The notes: a model not told the origin generated them from the letters alone. A stretch of 64,000 nucleotides of DNA from Dactylosporangium sp. AC04546 (GCF_022095675.1 NZ_JAHYSG010000005.1:1-64000), one strand, 5' to 3'. Shown: positions 24,667 through 33,713, numbered from the stretch's first letter. Translations and numbers: made by a program.

Positions 24667-26084
24667 CGCCCAGTCACCTTCTCGCGGACGAACGAGGTCA
24701 GCAGCGCGGGCAGGCCGCGGCTGAGCGTGGCGTCGAGGCTGTCCAGGAAGTGCTCCACGTCGTCGTCGGAGACGACCAGGCTGGGAGCGACCATGAGCGG
24801 GTTCTCGACGTTCGGGCTGTAGTAGGTGACGATCCCGTGCTCGCGGAACAGGTGGGAGATCACCGACAGCGTGATGAGCTTGGTCTTGAACCGCGGGTCG
24901 TGCGCGAATCCGGGCACCAGCTTGCCGGCCAGGGCCAGGATCCGCGGGCCGCCGTCGAGGAAGACGCCCCACAGTGCCCCCGTCCCCTTGACGTCGCGGA
25001 CGACGTCCGGGTGTGCCTTGGCGATGCGATGCAGTTCGGGGCCGAGCGCCGCTTCCAGCCGTCGGGCGCGGGCCGGGTAGTCGTCCTCGACCACGACGTT
25101 GACCGCCTCGATGGCGGTGGCGGTCTCCTCGCCGAACCCGTAGTACGTGGTGCTGTGCAGGATCACGTCGGCCAGCCGGTCGTAGGCCTTGCGGAACACC
25201 GGCTCCCGGGCGGTGTAGCCGGAGATCGACGCCTTGCCGCCGCCGAGCGACTTCGAGTACGTCAGGATGTCCGGTACCAGGCCGGCGTGCCGCATGAAGT
25301 AGAACAGGCTGCCGGTCTTGCCCCAGCCGGTGTAGATCTCGTCGAAGATCAGAATGATGTCGTTGCGGTCGCAGAGCGCGCGCACGGCCCGCAGGTCGGC
25401 CTCGGACCAGTGCCGCATGCTGGAGGCGCTGAACGGCTCCAGCATGATCGCGTAGACGTCGCAGCCGCCGTCCGGGCGCCGGGCCGTCTCGACCGCCGCG
25501 GTCAGCCCGGCCAGATCGCCGTACGGGTAGACGCCGATGTTCGGCAGGCCCGGGAAGGCGAACGCGTTCTCGGTCGAACCGGTCAGGCTGCCCGCGCCCA
25601 GGGTCTTGCCGTGGAAGCTGATGTCGGCCCGCAGGATCGTGCCGCGGCTGCCGCCGTGGTACTTGTACGCCATCTTGATGGCGCCCTCGTTCGCCTCGGC
25701 GCCGGAGTTGGGGAAGTACGAGATGTTCAGGTCGCCGGGCAGCAGCGCGGCCACGTTGTGGCTCAACGCGGCCAGGTAGGGCGAGAAGAACGCCTTGTGG
25801 ACCTCCATCCGGCCCTGCTCGCCGTAGCGCTGCCGGGCCCGCAGGATGCGGGGGTGGTTGTGGCCGTGGTTGAGCACGCCGACGCCGCCGGTGAAGTCGA
25901 GCACCCGCCGGCCGTCGCGCAGCCAGATCGCCGCGCCCTCGGCCCGTTCGACCAGCTCCCGGCCGAAGCCGAACGTGGTCATCAACGAGACCTGACTGCG
26001 GCTGACATAGCGGCGGTAGAGCTCGTGCACCTCTTTGGTGGACAGCTGCTCCACCCGGTCCAGGCTGATCATGTCTTGTTGCAT
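24663..26084 (-). CDS. class III PLP-dependent aminotransferase
   Basis: Protein of 473 residues. Cofactor-binding features: SGAEANEGAIKMA, the Asp of IFDEIYTGWGKTG, the PLP lysine in YSKSLGGGKA, and HSTTYYGFGEE. This is the acetylornithine/4-aminobutyrate fold, longer than metabolic forms by about 50 residues and carrying a distinctive N-terminal helix. The ATG at 26084 is chosen because GAGAGG lies at the right distance; a TTG 16 codons upstream has none. In this operon it may aminate a keto-sugar or supply an amine-bearing headgroup. It overlaps the epimerase gene. Confidence 0.85.
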   Translation of the reverse strand: MQQDMISLDRVEQLSTKEVHELYRRYVSRSQVSLMTTFGFGRELVERAEGAAIWLRDGRRVLDFTGGVGVLNHGHNHPRILRARQRYGEQGRMEVHKAFFSPYLAALSHNVAALLPGDLNISYFPNSGAEANEGAIKMAYKYHGGSRGTILRADISFHGKTLGAGSLTGSTENAFAFPGLPNIGVYPYGDLAGLTAAVETARRPDGGCDVYAIMLEPFSASSMRHWSEADLRAVRALCDRNDIILIFDEIYTGWGKTGSLFYFMRHAGLVPDILTYSKSLGGGKASISGYTAREPVFRKAYDRLADVILHSTTYYGFGEETATAIEAVNVVVEDDYPARARRLEAALGPELHRIAKAHPDVVRDVKGTGALWGVFLDGGPRILALAGKLVPGFAHDPRFKTKLITLSVISHLFREHGIVTYYSPNVENPLMVAPSLVVSDDDVEHFLDSLDATLSRGLPALLTSFVREKVTGR

Positions 26085-26144
26085 GTGCCGCCTCTCTTCG
26101 AAGTACCGGTCGGAAAGCTGGCGGCAGTCCAACCTGACGACCTA

Positions 26145-26699
26145 TCAGGTGGGCATTCGGTGGCTATTCGGTGACCCTGCGTAGTCGGTCGCCAGGTCCA
26201 CGACGATGAGGCGGCACCCGTGCACCCGGCGGACCAGGGCGGCGAGCAGCACGGCCCGCGGCTCGGCGGCGGTGAGCAGGACGTCGGCGGCGGCCCGCAG
26301 CGGGGCGGGCAGGCACCGTTCGCCGAGACTCAGCACGACCGCGCCCGCCGCGAGCCAGCCGGCCCGGACCGGTGCCGCGTGCACGGCGTCGACCAGGAGC
26401 ACGAGATCGGCGCCGCGCACCACGTCACGGGCGTGCCGGCCGACGCACAGCTGGACGCCGCGGCGGCGCAGCGGCTCGACCAGCCGGTCCCACAGCTCGT
26501 CGGCGGCCCGGTCGTCGGGGTCGAAGAGCGCGACCTGGCTGACGGTGGGCAGCAGCTCGGGCAGCAGTGCGAGGTATTCGCCGGCGGGTGCACCCGCGCC
26601 GAGCAGGCCGACGGTGAGCACTCCGCGATTGACCAGCGCGCCGGCGACCGTCAGCCCCAGGCGGGCGGTGCGTTGCTCGGGTGCGTCCGGATGAACCAC
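26145..26699 (-). CDS. short ornithine-cyclodeaminase-like NAD-binding protein
   Basis: Protein of 184 residues. RTARLGLTVAGALVNRG followed by VGLLGAGAPAGEYLALL corresponds to the middle of ornithine cyclodeaminase/mu-crystallin proteins, and VVRGADLVLLVDAV to their ADI-V-T segment. The N-terminal substrate lobe and C-terminal return are missing, and normal family length is about 320. It may be a degenerate accessory protein or a redox partner of the aminotransferase 60 bases downstream. The GTG at 26699 is the only start after the upstream stop; no good ribosome site is seen. First gene of the eleven-gene operon, whose promoter should be just upstream. Confidence 0.55.
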   Translation of the reverse strand: MVHPDAPEQRTARLGLTVAGALVNRGVLTVGLLGAGAPAGEYLALLPELLPTVSQVALFDPDDRAADELWDRLVEPLRRRGVQLCVGRHARDVVRGADLVLLVDAVHAAPVRAGWLAAGAVVLSLGERCLPAPLRAAADVLLTAAEPRAVLLAALVRRVHGCRLIVVDLATDYAGSPNSHRMPT

Positions 26700-26908
26700 A
26701 ACCGGAGACTGTGCGGTGCCGGGCTATCGGCCCGCTATCCGTGCAGCATTCGCCGACCCGAGTTGGCGGACGAATAGAGCATCGAAATGCGGCGATGTTT
26801 CCGTGATCCCCAGCGGTACCACACGGGTATCCGGCAACCGGGAGGGGACACCGAGATGACGCGCAGACTCGACAGCAACTGGGGTTGATACTGATCCGGA
26901 TTTCGTCA

Positions 26909-27063
26909 GTGACTATCGTCGTGCTCGATGACACCGAACTCGACGACGCTTCGTGCGGGACGTGACTGAGATCCTGACCGCGTTCTGCGCTTGCCTGTAT
27001 GGCCGTCGGTCCGCTGCGCGCAAGGCCAAGGCTGCGATGCGCACTGCCGAGGTGACGGCATGA
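26909..27063 (+). pseudogene. frameshifted C-terminal scrap of IS607-type serine recombinase (tnpA)
   Basis: From 26909 one frame reads VTIVVLDDTELDDA; after a net loss of one base near 26950 a second frame reads VRDVTEILTAFCACLYGRRSA to a TGA at 27061-27063. Joined, these match the tail of IS607-family recombinases (VDD..VRDMTEVLTS.CARLYGRR). The catalytic serine domain is absent, so this is a dead fragment. Its stop overlaps the tnpB start as ATGA, which explains why tnpB has little leader of its own. Confidence 0.75.
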
Positions 27064-28283
27064 CCCGTATGACCCGTGTCAAGCAGGGGTTTCGGGTTGA
27101 ACTCGCACCCACGCCGGAGCAGGCCGAGGTGATGGGTCGCCATGCCGGGCTGTCGCGGTACGTGGAGAACTACGCCTTGGACAAGATTCGCTCTGCGTTC
27201 GCTCAGCGCGCTGCAGAACAGTCGTACGGCGTGCCTGCCGATCAGCTGACCCGCGCCCCGTGGACGGCGGTCGATCTGGAGAAATTGTGGCGTGCCGAGC
27301 ACCCGCGGGTCGCCCCCTGGTTTGCCCGGTCCGGTCTGTCGTCGCGGGTGCCGAAGGAGGCGTGCCGGTTGCGGGCGGCCGGGCTGCAGAACTGGTGGGA
27401 GTCGAAGACCGGCAAACGCAAAGGTCGCAAGGTAGGTTTTCCGAAGCTGCGCAAACGCAAGCACGGATCCCGGTTCCGCTACGACGCCGACCGGGCCAAA
27501 CCCGCCAGCGAACGGGCGGTCATGCTGCCCGGTATCCCCGGCAAGGTGGCCACCCACGAGCCGCTGTCCTGGCTGACCGAACGCCTCGCTGACGGCCGCG
27601 CCCGGATCATCGGCTGTACCGTGCGGGAGCAAGCGGGACGGTGGTGGGTGACGTTTCAGCTTGACGTCGACCGCGCCGACCTCAACGGCCTCCGCGCCGT
27701 TGAGGCGGAAGCGCCGACGTGCGGCATCGACCTCGGCCTGAAGACGTTCGCCGTCATCGTCGACGACACCGGCGAGGTGGAGGAAGTCCAGGCGCCCCGC
27801 GCGCTGAAGGCCGCCCAGCGCAGGTTGCGCCGGGCGAACAAAGCCCTGCACCGCAAGCAAATGGGCTCAGCGAACCGGGCCAAGGCCCGGCAGCGGGTCG
27901 CCGAGATCCACCTCAAAGTTGCCCACCGACGCGGCGATTTCCTGCACCAGCTCACGACGAGGCTCGCGAGAACCAAACGCGCCATCGCCGTCGAGAGCCT
28001 CAACGTCGCCGGGATGATCCGTAACCGGCGTATGGCCCGCGCCGTCTCGGATGCCGGATTCGGCGAGTTCATCCGCCAGCTCACATACAAAACCGACTGG
28101 TACGGATCGAAGGTGTGGGTTGCCGACCGCTGGTACCCGAGCAGCAAGACGTGCTCGGCGTGTGGCGCTGTCAACTCCGGGCTGACGCTCGCGCAGCGCC
28201 TATGGGTGTGCCAGTGCGGCGCCGAGCACGACCGAGACCACAACGCGGCCCGGAACCTGCTCGCCGCGATGCACGCAACCTGA
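27060..28283 (+). CDS. tnpB: TnpB, RNA-guided RuvC endonuclease of an IS607-type element
   Basis: Protein of 407 residues, the usual TnpB size. RuvC-I Asp lies in GIDLGLKTFAV (about 220), RuvC-II Glu in AIAVESLNV, RuvC-III Asp in EHDRDHNAARNL. A zinc ribbon CSACG...CQCG sits between II and III, and the N-terminal KQGFRVELAPTPEQA helix is typical. All three acids are present, so it should be an active omega-RNA-guided DNA nuclease. Start ATG 27060 lies in the ATGA overlap with the recombinase scrap. The AT-richer composition at its N terminus suggests transfer. The guide RNA should be read from its 3' end into the right flank. Confidence 0.92.
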   Translation: MTRMTRVKQGFRVELAPTPEQAEVMGRHAGLSRYVENYALDKIRSAFAQRAAEQSYGVPADQLTRAPWTAVDLEKLWRAEHPRVAPWFARSGLSSRVPKEACRLRAAGLQNWWESKTGKRKGRKVGFPKLRKRKHGSRFRYDADRAKPASERAVMLPGIPGKVATHEPLSWLTERLADGRARIIGCTVREQAGRWWVTFQLDVDRADLNGLRAVEAEAPTCGIDLGLKTFAVIVDDTGEVEEVQAPRALKAAQRRLRRANKALHRKQMGSANRAKARQRVAEIHLKVAHRRGDFLHQLTTRLARTKRAIAVESLNVAGMIRNRRMARAVSDAGFGEFIRQLTYKTDWYGSKVWVADRWYPSSKTCSACGAVNSGLTLAQRLWVCQCGAEHDRDHNAARNLLAAMHAT

Positions 28284-28420
28284 CAACTTCATCGTCGGCC
28301 CGTAGTTCCGGGAAGACGCAAAACGCCTTGTTGGAGGGCATGTAAGACCCCGGCGCGAGCCGAGGCTGAGCCCAGTGAAGCAGGCAGAGAGTCCCCGGGT
28401 TCTCAGAACGGCAGCCCGTT
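28200..28420 (+). ncRNA. probable omega RNA (reRNA) region of tnpB
   Basis: By analogy with known TnpB elements, the guide RNA scaffold spans the tnpB 3' end and the 126 bases to the element's end, and its guide is the first chromosomal bases after that end. Support here is positional: the non-coding tail contains GTGAAGCAGG and terminal stem GTTCT/AGAAC. The guide would start near 28410 (GGCAGCCCGTTC...), at the 3' end of the SARP gene. Exact ends cannot be fixed from one sequence. Confidence 0.4.
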
Positions 28421-31400
28421 CATGCCGGCGGGGTCAGCTCGCTGATCCGTTGCCGGAGGCCGCGAACCTCCGCGGTGTCGTCGTCACGATCGACGTCGCC
28501 CAGCAGGGCTCCCGCGCTGACCGCGGCACGCATGGCGCCGTGCGTGTCGCCGAGGCGCAACCGCAGTTCCCCCAGCACGACCAGCGCGTTGACCTGCTGC
28601 ACGGTCGCTCCGACCGCACCGAACGTCCGCGCCGCGGCGGTGAGCCACTCGCCGGCCCGTGCCGGTTCGTCCCGCTCAATGTCCAGCATGCCGAGCGCCT
28701 GCCGGGCGTGCGCCTCCACCAGCCGGTCCCCGAGCCCCTCGGCCAGCTGCAGCACCTGCGACAAGGCGGTCTCCGCCGCCCCGTGCCGCCCCTCGCGGTG
28801 GCGGACCCGGCCGAGGCCCAGCAGCGCGTACGCCTCGCCGAGCCGATCGCCGTGGTCCCGGGTCAGCCGCAGGACCTGATGGAACGCCTCCGCGCCACGA
28901 TCCAGCTCGTCGCGGCGCAGGTAGACCTCGCCGAGCCGGAAGAGGACCTGCCCCTCGACCCGGCGGCTGCCGGCGATCTGGGTGATCGCCAGTGCGTCGT
29001 CGAGGATCTTCTGCGCCTGGTTGGCGTCGCCCGCGTCCAGCCGCAGCGCGGCCAGGCTGGACAGCACGTGCGCCACCGCGATCTGGTCGCCGGCCTCACG
29101 CAGGATCGGCAGTGCCTGCTCGTACCCGCGGCGGGCCAGGTCCGGCCGTCCGGCGATCCGGTCGAGGAAGGCGAGGTTGCGCAGGACCAGTCCCCGCCCG
29201 TGGTGGTCGTCGCAGGCGGTGAAGCCGTCGAGGGCCTGGCGCAGCCGGTCGCGCGCGTCGGCGTGGCGCTGTTCGACGATGTGCAGCGCACCGAGCGAGT
29301 ACTGCATGGCGGCGATGCCCCGCCGGTTGTTCAGCTGACGGACGAGTGCGAGCGCCAGCTCGGCCGATTCCCGCCAGTCCACCAGGTAGCTGCGCGCCTC
29401 GAACAGCGTGACCAGCGTCAGCGCGAGGTCCCAGGCCAGCTCGTCCCAGCGGTTGCGCACCGCCTGGCGCAGTGCGGCCGTGAGGGCCTGCCGCTCGGCC
29501 TCCAGCCAGCTGAGCGGCTGCTCCAGCAGGGCGGCGGTCGCGCTCTTCGGCAGCGCCCAGCGGGGCTCGGTGCCGTGCAGGACGGTGTACTGCCCGCCGT
29601 ACTCACGGCGGTGCGCCTCCTCGGCCAGGTACAGCCAGCCGGCGAGGGCCCGCCGGACCGCGGCGGCCCGCTGGTCGTCCGGCTCCTCGGACTGGGCCCG
29701 CTCCCGCGCGAACACCCGCACCAGGTCGAGCAGCCGGAACCGGACCGGCCCGTCGGGCGTCTCGGCGAGCACCGCCAGCAGGTGCGCCCCGACCAGGTCG
29801 TCGACCAGGTCCTCGGCGTCGTCCAGGGCCACGTCGAGCAGTGCGGCGGCGGCCCACGAGCCGAACTCGGGCGCGTCGAGGCAGGCCAGCAGCCGCAGCA
29901 GCCGCTGGGCGTCGGGGCCGAGGCCGGAGTAGCTCACCGCGATGCTGGCCCGTACCCCGAGCGCACCGTGCTCCAGCTCGTCGAGCCGGCGGGTCTCGTC
30001 GCGCATCCGGCCGATCAGCCGGCTGGGCTTCCAGTGCGGGCGGGAGGCGAGCCTGGCCCCGGCGATCCGCAGGGCGAGCGGCAGCCCGCCGCAGAGCAGG
30101 GCCAGCTCGGTCAGCGCCGGGTCGTCGCGGCCGGCCCGGGCTGCCCCGACCACCGCCGCGAGCAGGTCGACCGACGGCTCGGGCGGCAGCACGTCGAGCG
30201 ACACGTGCTCGGCGCCGGGCAGCGCGGTGAGCCGATGACGGCTGGTCACGATGACGGCAGCCGGTTCGTTGCCGGGTAGCAGCGGGAGCACCTGGGTTTC
30301 GTTGACGGCGCTGTCGAGCAGGATGAGCATCCGCCGGTCCGAGATCAGGTCGCGGTAGACCTCGCCGAGGGCGTCGACGCCACCGGGTATGGCCAGGCCG
30401 TTGACGCCGAGCGCGCGCAGGAACCGGCCGAGGATCTCCACCGGCTGGACGGGCCAGGTGCCGTCGGACAGGTTGGCGTACAGCGTGCCGTCGGAGAATG
30501 CGGCGCGCAGGCTGTGCGCGACGTGCAGTGCGAGGGCGGACTTGCCGACCCCGCCGGGGCCGGAGATGGCGACGATCGCCGGTTGCCGGGTCGCGCTGCG
30601 GCCGGTCGCGCCGGTGACCGCCGAGGTGACGCGGGCCACCTCGGCGGCGCGCCCGGTGAAGTCCGCGGTGTCCAGCGGCAGCAGGTTCGGCGGTACCGGC
30701 CGGGACCGTGCCGCCCTCGGCGAGTCGTCGGCCATCGGCACCGGTCGGGGCCGTGCCGGAGTCGGCGGATTCCCGGCCGCCGGCACCTCGGCCCGTTCAC
30801 GTCCCTCCTGGGCCCCGGCGAGCACCAGCTGTTCGATGCGCCGCAGCTCCGCCCCGGGTTCGAGGCCGAGCTCGTCGACCAGGACCGTACGGGCCTGCCG
30901 GTACACGTCCAGCGCTTTGGCTCGTCGGCCGCTGCGGTGCAGCGCGGTCATCAGCGCGCCGTAGAACCACTCGTGCAGCGGGTGCTGGAGGATGAGCTCG
31001 CCGAGCTCCCCGACCAGCTCGGCGTGCCGGCCGATCTGCAGCTCGACCTCGATGCGCCGTTCCAGCACGGCGAGGCGCCGCTCTTCGAGGTGCAGGGCGC
31101 TGGCCTCCAGGATCGGGCCGGTCAGCCCGGCGAGCGGCGGACCGCGCCACAGCTCCAGCGCGGAGCGGAACACTCCGGCCGCCTCGTGCAACGCACCGTC
31201 GGCGACCAGCCTCGTCGCCTGCGCCGCCCGCTCCTCGAACTGCCGCGCATCGAGCCGCGCACCGGTGAGCATCAGCGCGTAGCCGGGCGGGCGGGTTTCG
31301 ATGACCACCAGTGGGCCGGCCGGCGCCGCGGCGGCGAACACCCGCCGGAGGGTGGAGACGCAGATCTGGACCTGCGAGCGCGCGGTGGCCGGCGGGTGCT

Positions 31401-31554
31401 CGCCCCAGAGCACCTCGATCAACCGGTCGGTCGGGACCATCCGGCCCGCCTCGAGGCACAACACGGCCAGCACCGAGTGGGTCCGGGGCCCGCCGAGCTG
31501 GAGCGACCGGCCGTCCACCGAGACTTCGACCGGCCCGAGGATGCCGATGTCCAT
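28420..31554 (-). CDS. SARP-type regulator with NB-ARC ATPase and TPR repeats (AfsR/DnrI class)
   Basis: Protein of 1044 residues. Residues 1-95 are an OmpR-like winged helix (MDIGILGPVEVSVDG, PRTHSVLAVLCLEAGRMV), 98-243 the bacterial transcriptional activation domain, about 320-600 an NB-ARC ATPase with P-loop GPGGVGKS and the kinase-2 LILLD, and about 640-1040 a run of TPR helices. This is the AfsR architecture: an ATP-dependent activator of promoters with 11-bp repeats, often for secondary metabolism. The ATG at 31554 has GGAG upstream. No obvious biosynthetic cluster is adjacent, so its targets may be elsewhere or include the glycolipid operon beyond the TnpB element. Confidence 0.9.
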   Translation of the reverse strand: MDIGILGPVEVSVDGRSLQLGGPRTHSVLAVLCLEAGRMVPTDRLIEVLWGEHPPATARSQVQICVSTLRRVFAAAAPAGPLVVIETRPPGYALMLTGARLDARQFEERAAQATRLVADGALHEAAGVFRSALELWRGPPLAGLTGPILEASALHLEERRLAVLERRIEVELQIGRHAELVGELGELILQHPLHEWFYGALMTALHRSGRRAKALDVYRQARTVLVDELGLEPGAELRRIEQLVLAGAQEGRERAEVPAAGNPPTPARPRPVPMADDSPRAARSRPVPPNLLPLDTADFTGRAAEVARVTSAVTGATGRSATRQPAIVAISGPGGVGKSALALHVAHSLRAAFSDGTLYANLSDGTWPVQPVEILGRFLRALGVNGLAIPGGVDALGEVYRDLISDRRMLILLDSAVNETQVLPLLPGNEPAAVIVTSRHRLTALPGAEHVSLDVLPPEPSVDLLAAVVGAARAGRDDPALTELALLCGGLPLALRIAGARLASRPHWKPSRLIGRMRDETRRLDELEHGALGVRASIAVSYSGLGPDAQRLLRLLACLDAPEFGSWAAAALLDVALDDAEDLVDDLVGAHLLAVLAETPDGPVRFRLLDLVRVFARERAQSEEPDDQRAAAVRRALAGWLYLAEEAHRREYGGQYTVLHGTEPRWALPKSATAALLEQPLSWLEAERQALTAALRQAVRNRWDELAWDLALTLVTLFEARSYLVDWRESAELALALVRQLNNRRGIAAMQYSLGALHIVEQRHADARDRLRQALDGFTACDDHHGRGLVLRNLAFLDRIAGRPDLARRGYEQALPILREAGDQIAVAHVLSSLAALRLDAGDANQAQKILDDALAITQIAGSRRVEGQVLFRLGEVYLRRDELDRGAEAFHQVLRLTRDHGDRLGEAYALLGLGRVRHREGRHGAAETALSQVLQLAEGLGDRLVEAHARQALGMLDIERDEPARAGEWLTAAARTFGAVGATVQQVNALVVLGELRLRLGDTHGAMRAAVSAGALLGDVDRDDDTAEVRGLRQRISELTPPA

Positions 31555-31776
31555 GCCGCTCCGCTCTCCAGCCGCCTTCTCCGGCCGCGGCGACGAGGAC
31601 AGAGAGATACACGACGGTGAATGGAGCGTAGCAGCGGACATGATCCCTTGGCCATGTGGAGTAATCGGCCACGGCCACCCCAGTCGGGCGGAACCGGTCA
31701 ACACCGCCCGGCCTCGCCGCCGTCGGCGGCGAGGCCGGTGCGCCCGGAGCATCGGGTCAGCGGCTGGAACGAGCAG

Positions 31777-32616
31777 TCATGACGTTGCGGGGTCTGGATC
31801 GCCGGGGTGGAGTCGCTCGGTGAGGAAGGCGAGGATCTCGTCCTTGGCGCGCATTGTGGGGTGTCCTTGCTGGTCGACGAGGTGGGCGGTGGCGACGCTG
31901 TGGGGGCCGCCGACGATGTCGCGGAAGAAGGGCGGCGGGTTGGGATTGGCCGTCTCGCCCGGGATGACGCGGCCGTCGAACGCGTCGCCGAGAAGCGCCT
32001 GGTAGGCGGCGAATCGCTGGCCGGTACACCATCGGTCGTTGTCGAAGCGGTAGGCGAGCACCTTCAGCCCATCCCGCCGTATCCGCTCCCGGACCTCGAC
32101 GGCGTCCTCGTCACTGATCGCTAGGCCGCCGGGGTCGTCCAACGGCAGCGACGGATGGTTGACGACGGGGGCGATGACGGCTGGTTCGAGTGTCATGGCG
32201 AGCGCAAAGTTGCCGGTGAAGCAGAGTCCGATCGCTCCGACGCCCGGTCCGCCGCATTCGCCCAGCGCCGTCCTCGCCAGCCCTCGCAGCCAGGTTACGA
32301 CAGGGCTCGTTCCGCCTCCGGCGAATGCCCGGAACTCGGCGCTGACGCAGGCGCGGCGGATGACCGTCTCGCCGTCGGCGGTGGGGAAAGCGCCGTCGAC
32401 ACCGAACAGCGATGGAAGGTAGACGGTCAATCCCGCGTCTCGGATCCAGCGCGCGAAGCGGACGACGTCGGGGCTGATTCCGGGCATCTCCGGCATCAGA
32501 ATGACGGCCGGTCCGGATCCGCCGGCGTAGACGGTCTTGCTGACACCCCCGATATCGACAAGCCGCTTTGAGAAGTCCGCGAGAATGTCACCCGGCTGCG
32601 GTTCTGTCATCGCCAT
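31777..32616 (-). CDS. dienelactone hydrolase family protein
   Basis: Protein of 279 residues. The nucleophile elbow GLCFTGNF carries Cys instead of Ser, as in dienelactone hydrolases; the Asp region (ISDEDAVEVRERI/RFDNDRW) and His in VGGPHSVATAH fit the remaining triad. It likely hydrolyses a lactone or small ester in aromatic or secondary-metabolite breakdown. Two in-frame ATGs (32616 and 32610) are possible; AGGACG precedes the first. The GlxA-type regulator is divergent with a 74-base gap, so it probably controls this gene. Confidence 0.85.
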   Translation of the reverse strand: MAMTEPQPGDILADFSKRLVDIGGVSKTVYAGGSGPAVILMPEMPGISPDVVRFARWIRDAGLTVYLPSLFGVDGAFPTADGETVIRRACVSAEFRAFAGGGTSPVVTWLRGLARTALGECGGPGVGAIGLCFTGNFALAMTLEPAVIAPVVNHPSLPLDDPGGLAISDEDAVEVRERIRRDGLKVLAYRFDNDRWCTGQRFAAYQALLGDAFDGRVIPGETANPNPPPFFRDIVGGPHSVATAHLVDQQGHPTMRAKDEILAFLTERLHPGDPDPATS

Positions 32617-32690
32617 GGCCGCATCGTCCTGCGCGGTGCCCGGCCCTGGCCACGGGCGGGATCGCCAACTTGGCGGGTAATCTCGCCACC

Positions 32691-33713
32691 ATGGTGACCG
32701 CCCTTCGCGTCGGAGTTCTTGCGTATCAGGGATGCTTCGCGTCGGAAGTCTTCGGGGTTCCGGATCTGCTCACGATGGCCTCGCACATCGCCGCAGCCGA
32801 TGGGATCAGGGATCCTTGCTACGACGTATCGGTCCTGTCGCCGCGGCGGCAGGTAGTCGGAGCGGGCGGGGCGGTGATCGCCGTCGTACCGGTGCGCCGG
32901 GTGGATGTCCTTGTTGTACCTGGGTTTGAGCTGTATCCCGGACTCGACCTCGATGCGACGCTCACGGCGCTGCGGCCGGAGATCGAGACCATCAGGACCA
33001 GTGCGCGATCGGGGATCGCGGTGGTGTCGATCTGTGTCGGCGCGTTCCTGCTGGCCGAAGCCGGCCTCCTCGATGGTCGGCAGTCGACGACCGCGTGGCT
33101 GTTCGCCGGCGAGTTGGCGCGCCGTTGCCCGGGCACGGACGTCCGGCCGGAGAAGCTGGTGGTCACTGACGGCGGGGTGACCACGACAGGCGCGTTCAGC
33201 GCGATGTACGACTTCGCCCTCGGTCTTATCCGCGAACACAGCGGCAGCCGGGTTGCCCGCGCTACCGCGCGTATCGCACTGGTCGACGACGCGCGGCCGA
33301 GCCAGGCACCGTACGTCGACCTGGCACTGTTGCCGGCCACCGGCAGGGCATTCTCGCAGAACGTCAAGCGCCGACTGGACCGGAAGATGTGCGAGCGGTA
33401 CGACCTCGAACAGCTCGCCGGGGCGTTCCACATCAGCACCCGGACCCTGCTGCGGCGGTTCCGCGCGGAGACCGGCCAGACCCCGCTCGAGTACCTGCAC
33501 TCGGCGCGAGTGCGCAAGGCGAAACACCTTCTCGAGACCACGGACAGAACATTCGCGAGCATCGCTGCCGAGGTCGGCTATCGAGACTCCGGAACCTTCA
33601 GTGCCGTTTTCACCCGGCTCACCGGCCACCGGCCACGGGACTACCGGGCGACGTTCGGCCGGAATACCGGACGTGCTGCCCGGCCGACGAACCCGGTTGG
33701 AGCCATTCGGTGA
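32691..33713 (+). CDS. GlxA-type AraC family regulator with DJ-1/PfpI domain
   Basis: Protein of 340 residues: an N-terminal DJ-1/PfpI domain (residues 1-190; VSICVGAFLLAEAGLLDGRQSTT contains the Cys nucleophile-elbow position) and a C-terminal AraC helix-turn-helix pair (about 225-320; FHISTRTLLRRFRAETGQTP and IAAEVGYRDSGTFSAVF). These sense small ligands and regulate adjacent catabolic genes. The ATG at 32691 fits the DJ-1 start. Divergent from the dienelactone hydrolase. The last few codons run into an antisense IS5-type transposase scrap, so the native C terminus may have been changed. Confidence 0.88.
   Translation: MVTALRVGVLAYQGCFASEVFGVPDLLTMASHIAAADGIRDPCYDVSVLSPRRQVVGAGGAVIAVVPVRRVDVLVVPGFELYPGLDLDATLTALRPEIETIRTSARSGIAVVSICVGAFLLAEAGLLDGRQSTTAWLFAGELARRCPGTDVRPEKLVVTDGGVTTTGAFSAMYDFALGLIREHSGSRVARATARIALVDDARPSQAPYVDLALLPATGRAFSQNVKRRLDRKMCERYDLEQLAGAFHISTRTLLRRFRAETGQTPLEYLHSARVRKAKHLLETTDRTFASIAAEVGYRDSGTFSAVFTRLTGHRPRDYRATFGRNTGRAARPTNPVGAIR

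Larger units (their letters stand above)
26909..28409 (+). mobile_element. IS607-type element, recombinase-dead remnant with intact tnpB
   Basis: A 3' scrap of an IS607-type serine recombinase overlaps an intact tnpB by ATGA, the normal gene order of this group. The right end is placed near 28409 because the GTGAAGCAGG word and the short stem GTTCT-C-AGAAC (28399-28409), features often found at the end of tnpB elements, end there. The left limit is the first base of recognisable recombinase; the true left end is lost. The element should not move unless another recombinase acts in trans. Confidence 0.7.

Noticed and set aside
15538..26699. Arabinogalactan/lipoarabinomannan cluster
   Set aside because: No DprE1, arabinosyltransferase or Emb-type genes; the aminotransferase and EEP genes do not fit.
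28420..31554. STAND-type antiphage defence protein
   Set aside because: The N-terminal OmpR winged helix plus BTAD is the SARP layout, not an effector domain, despite NB-ARC and TPR parts.
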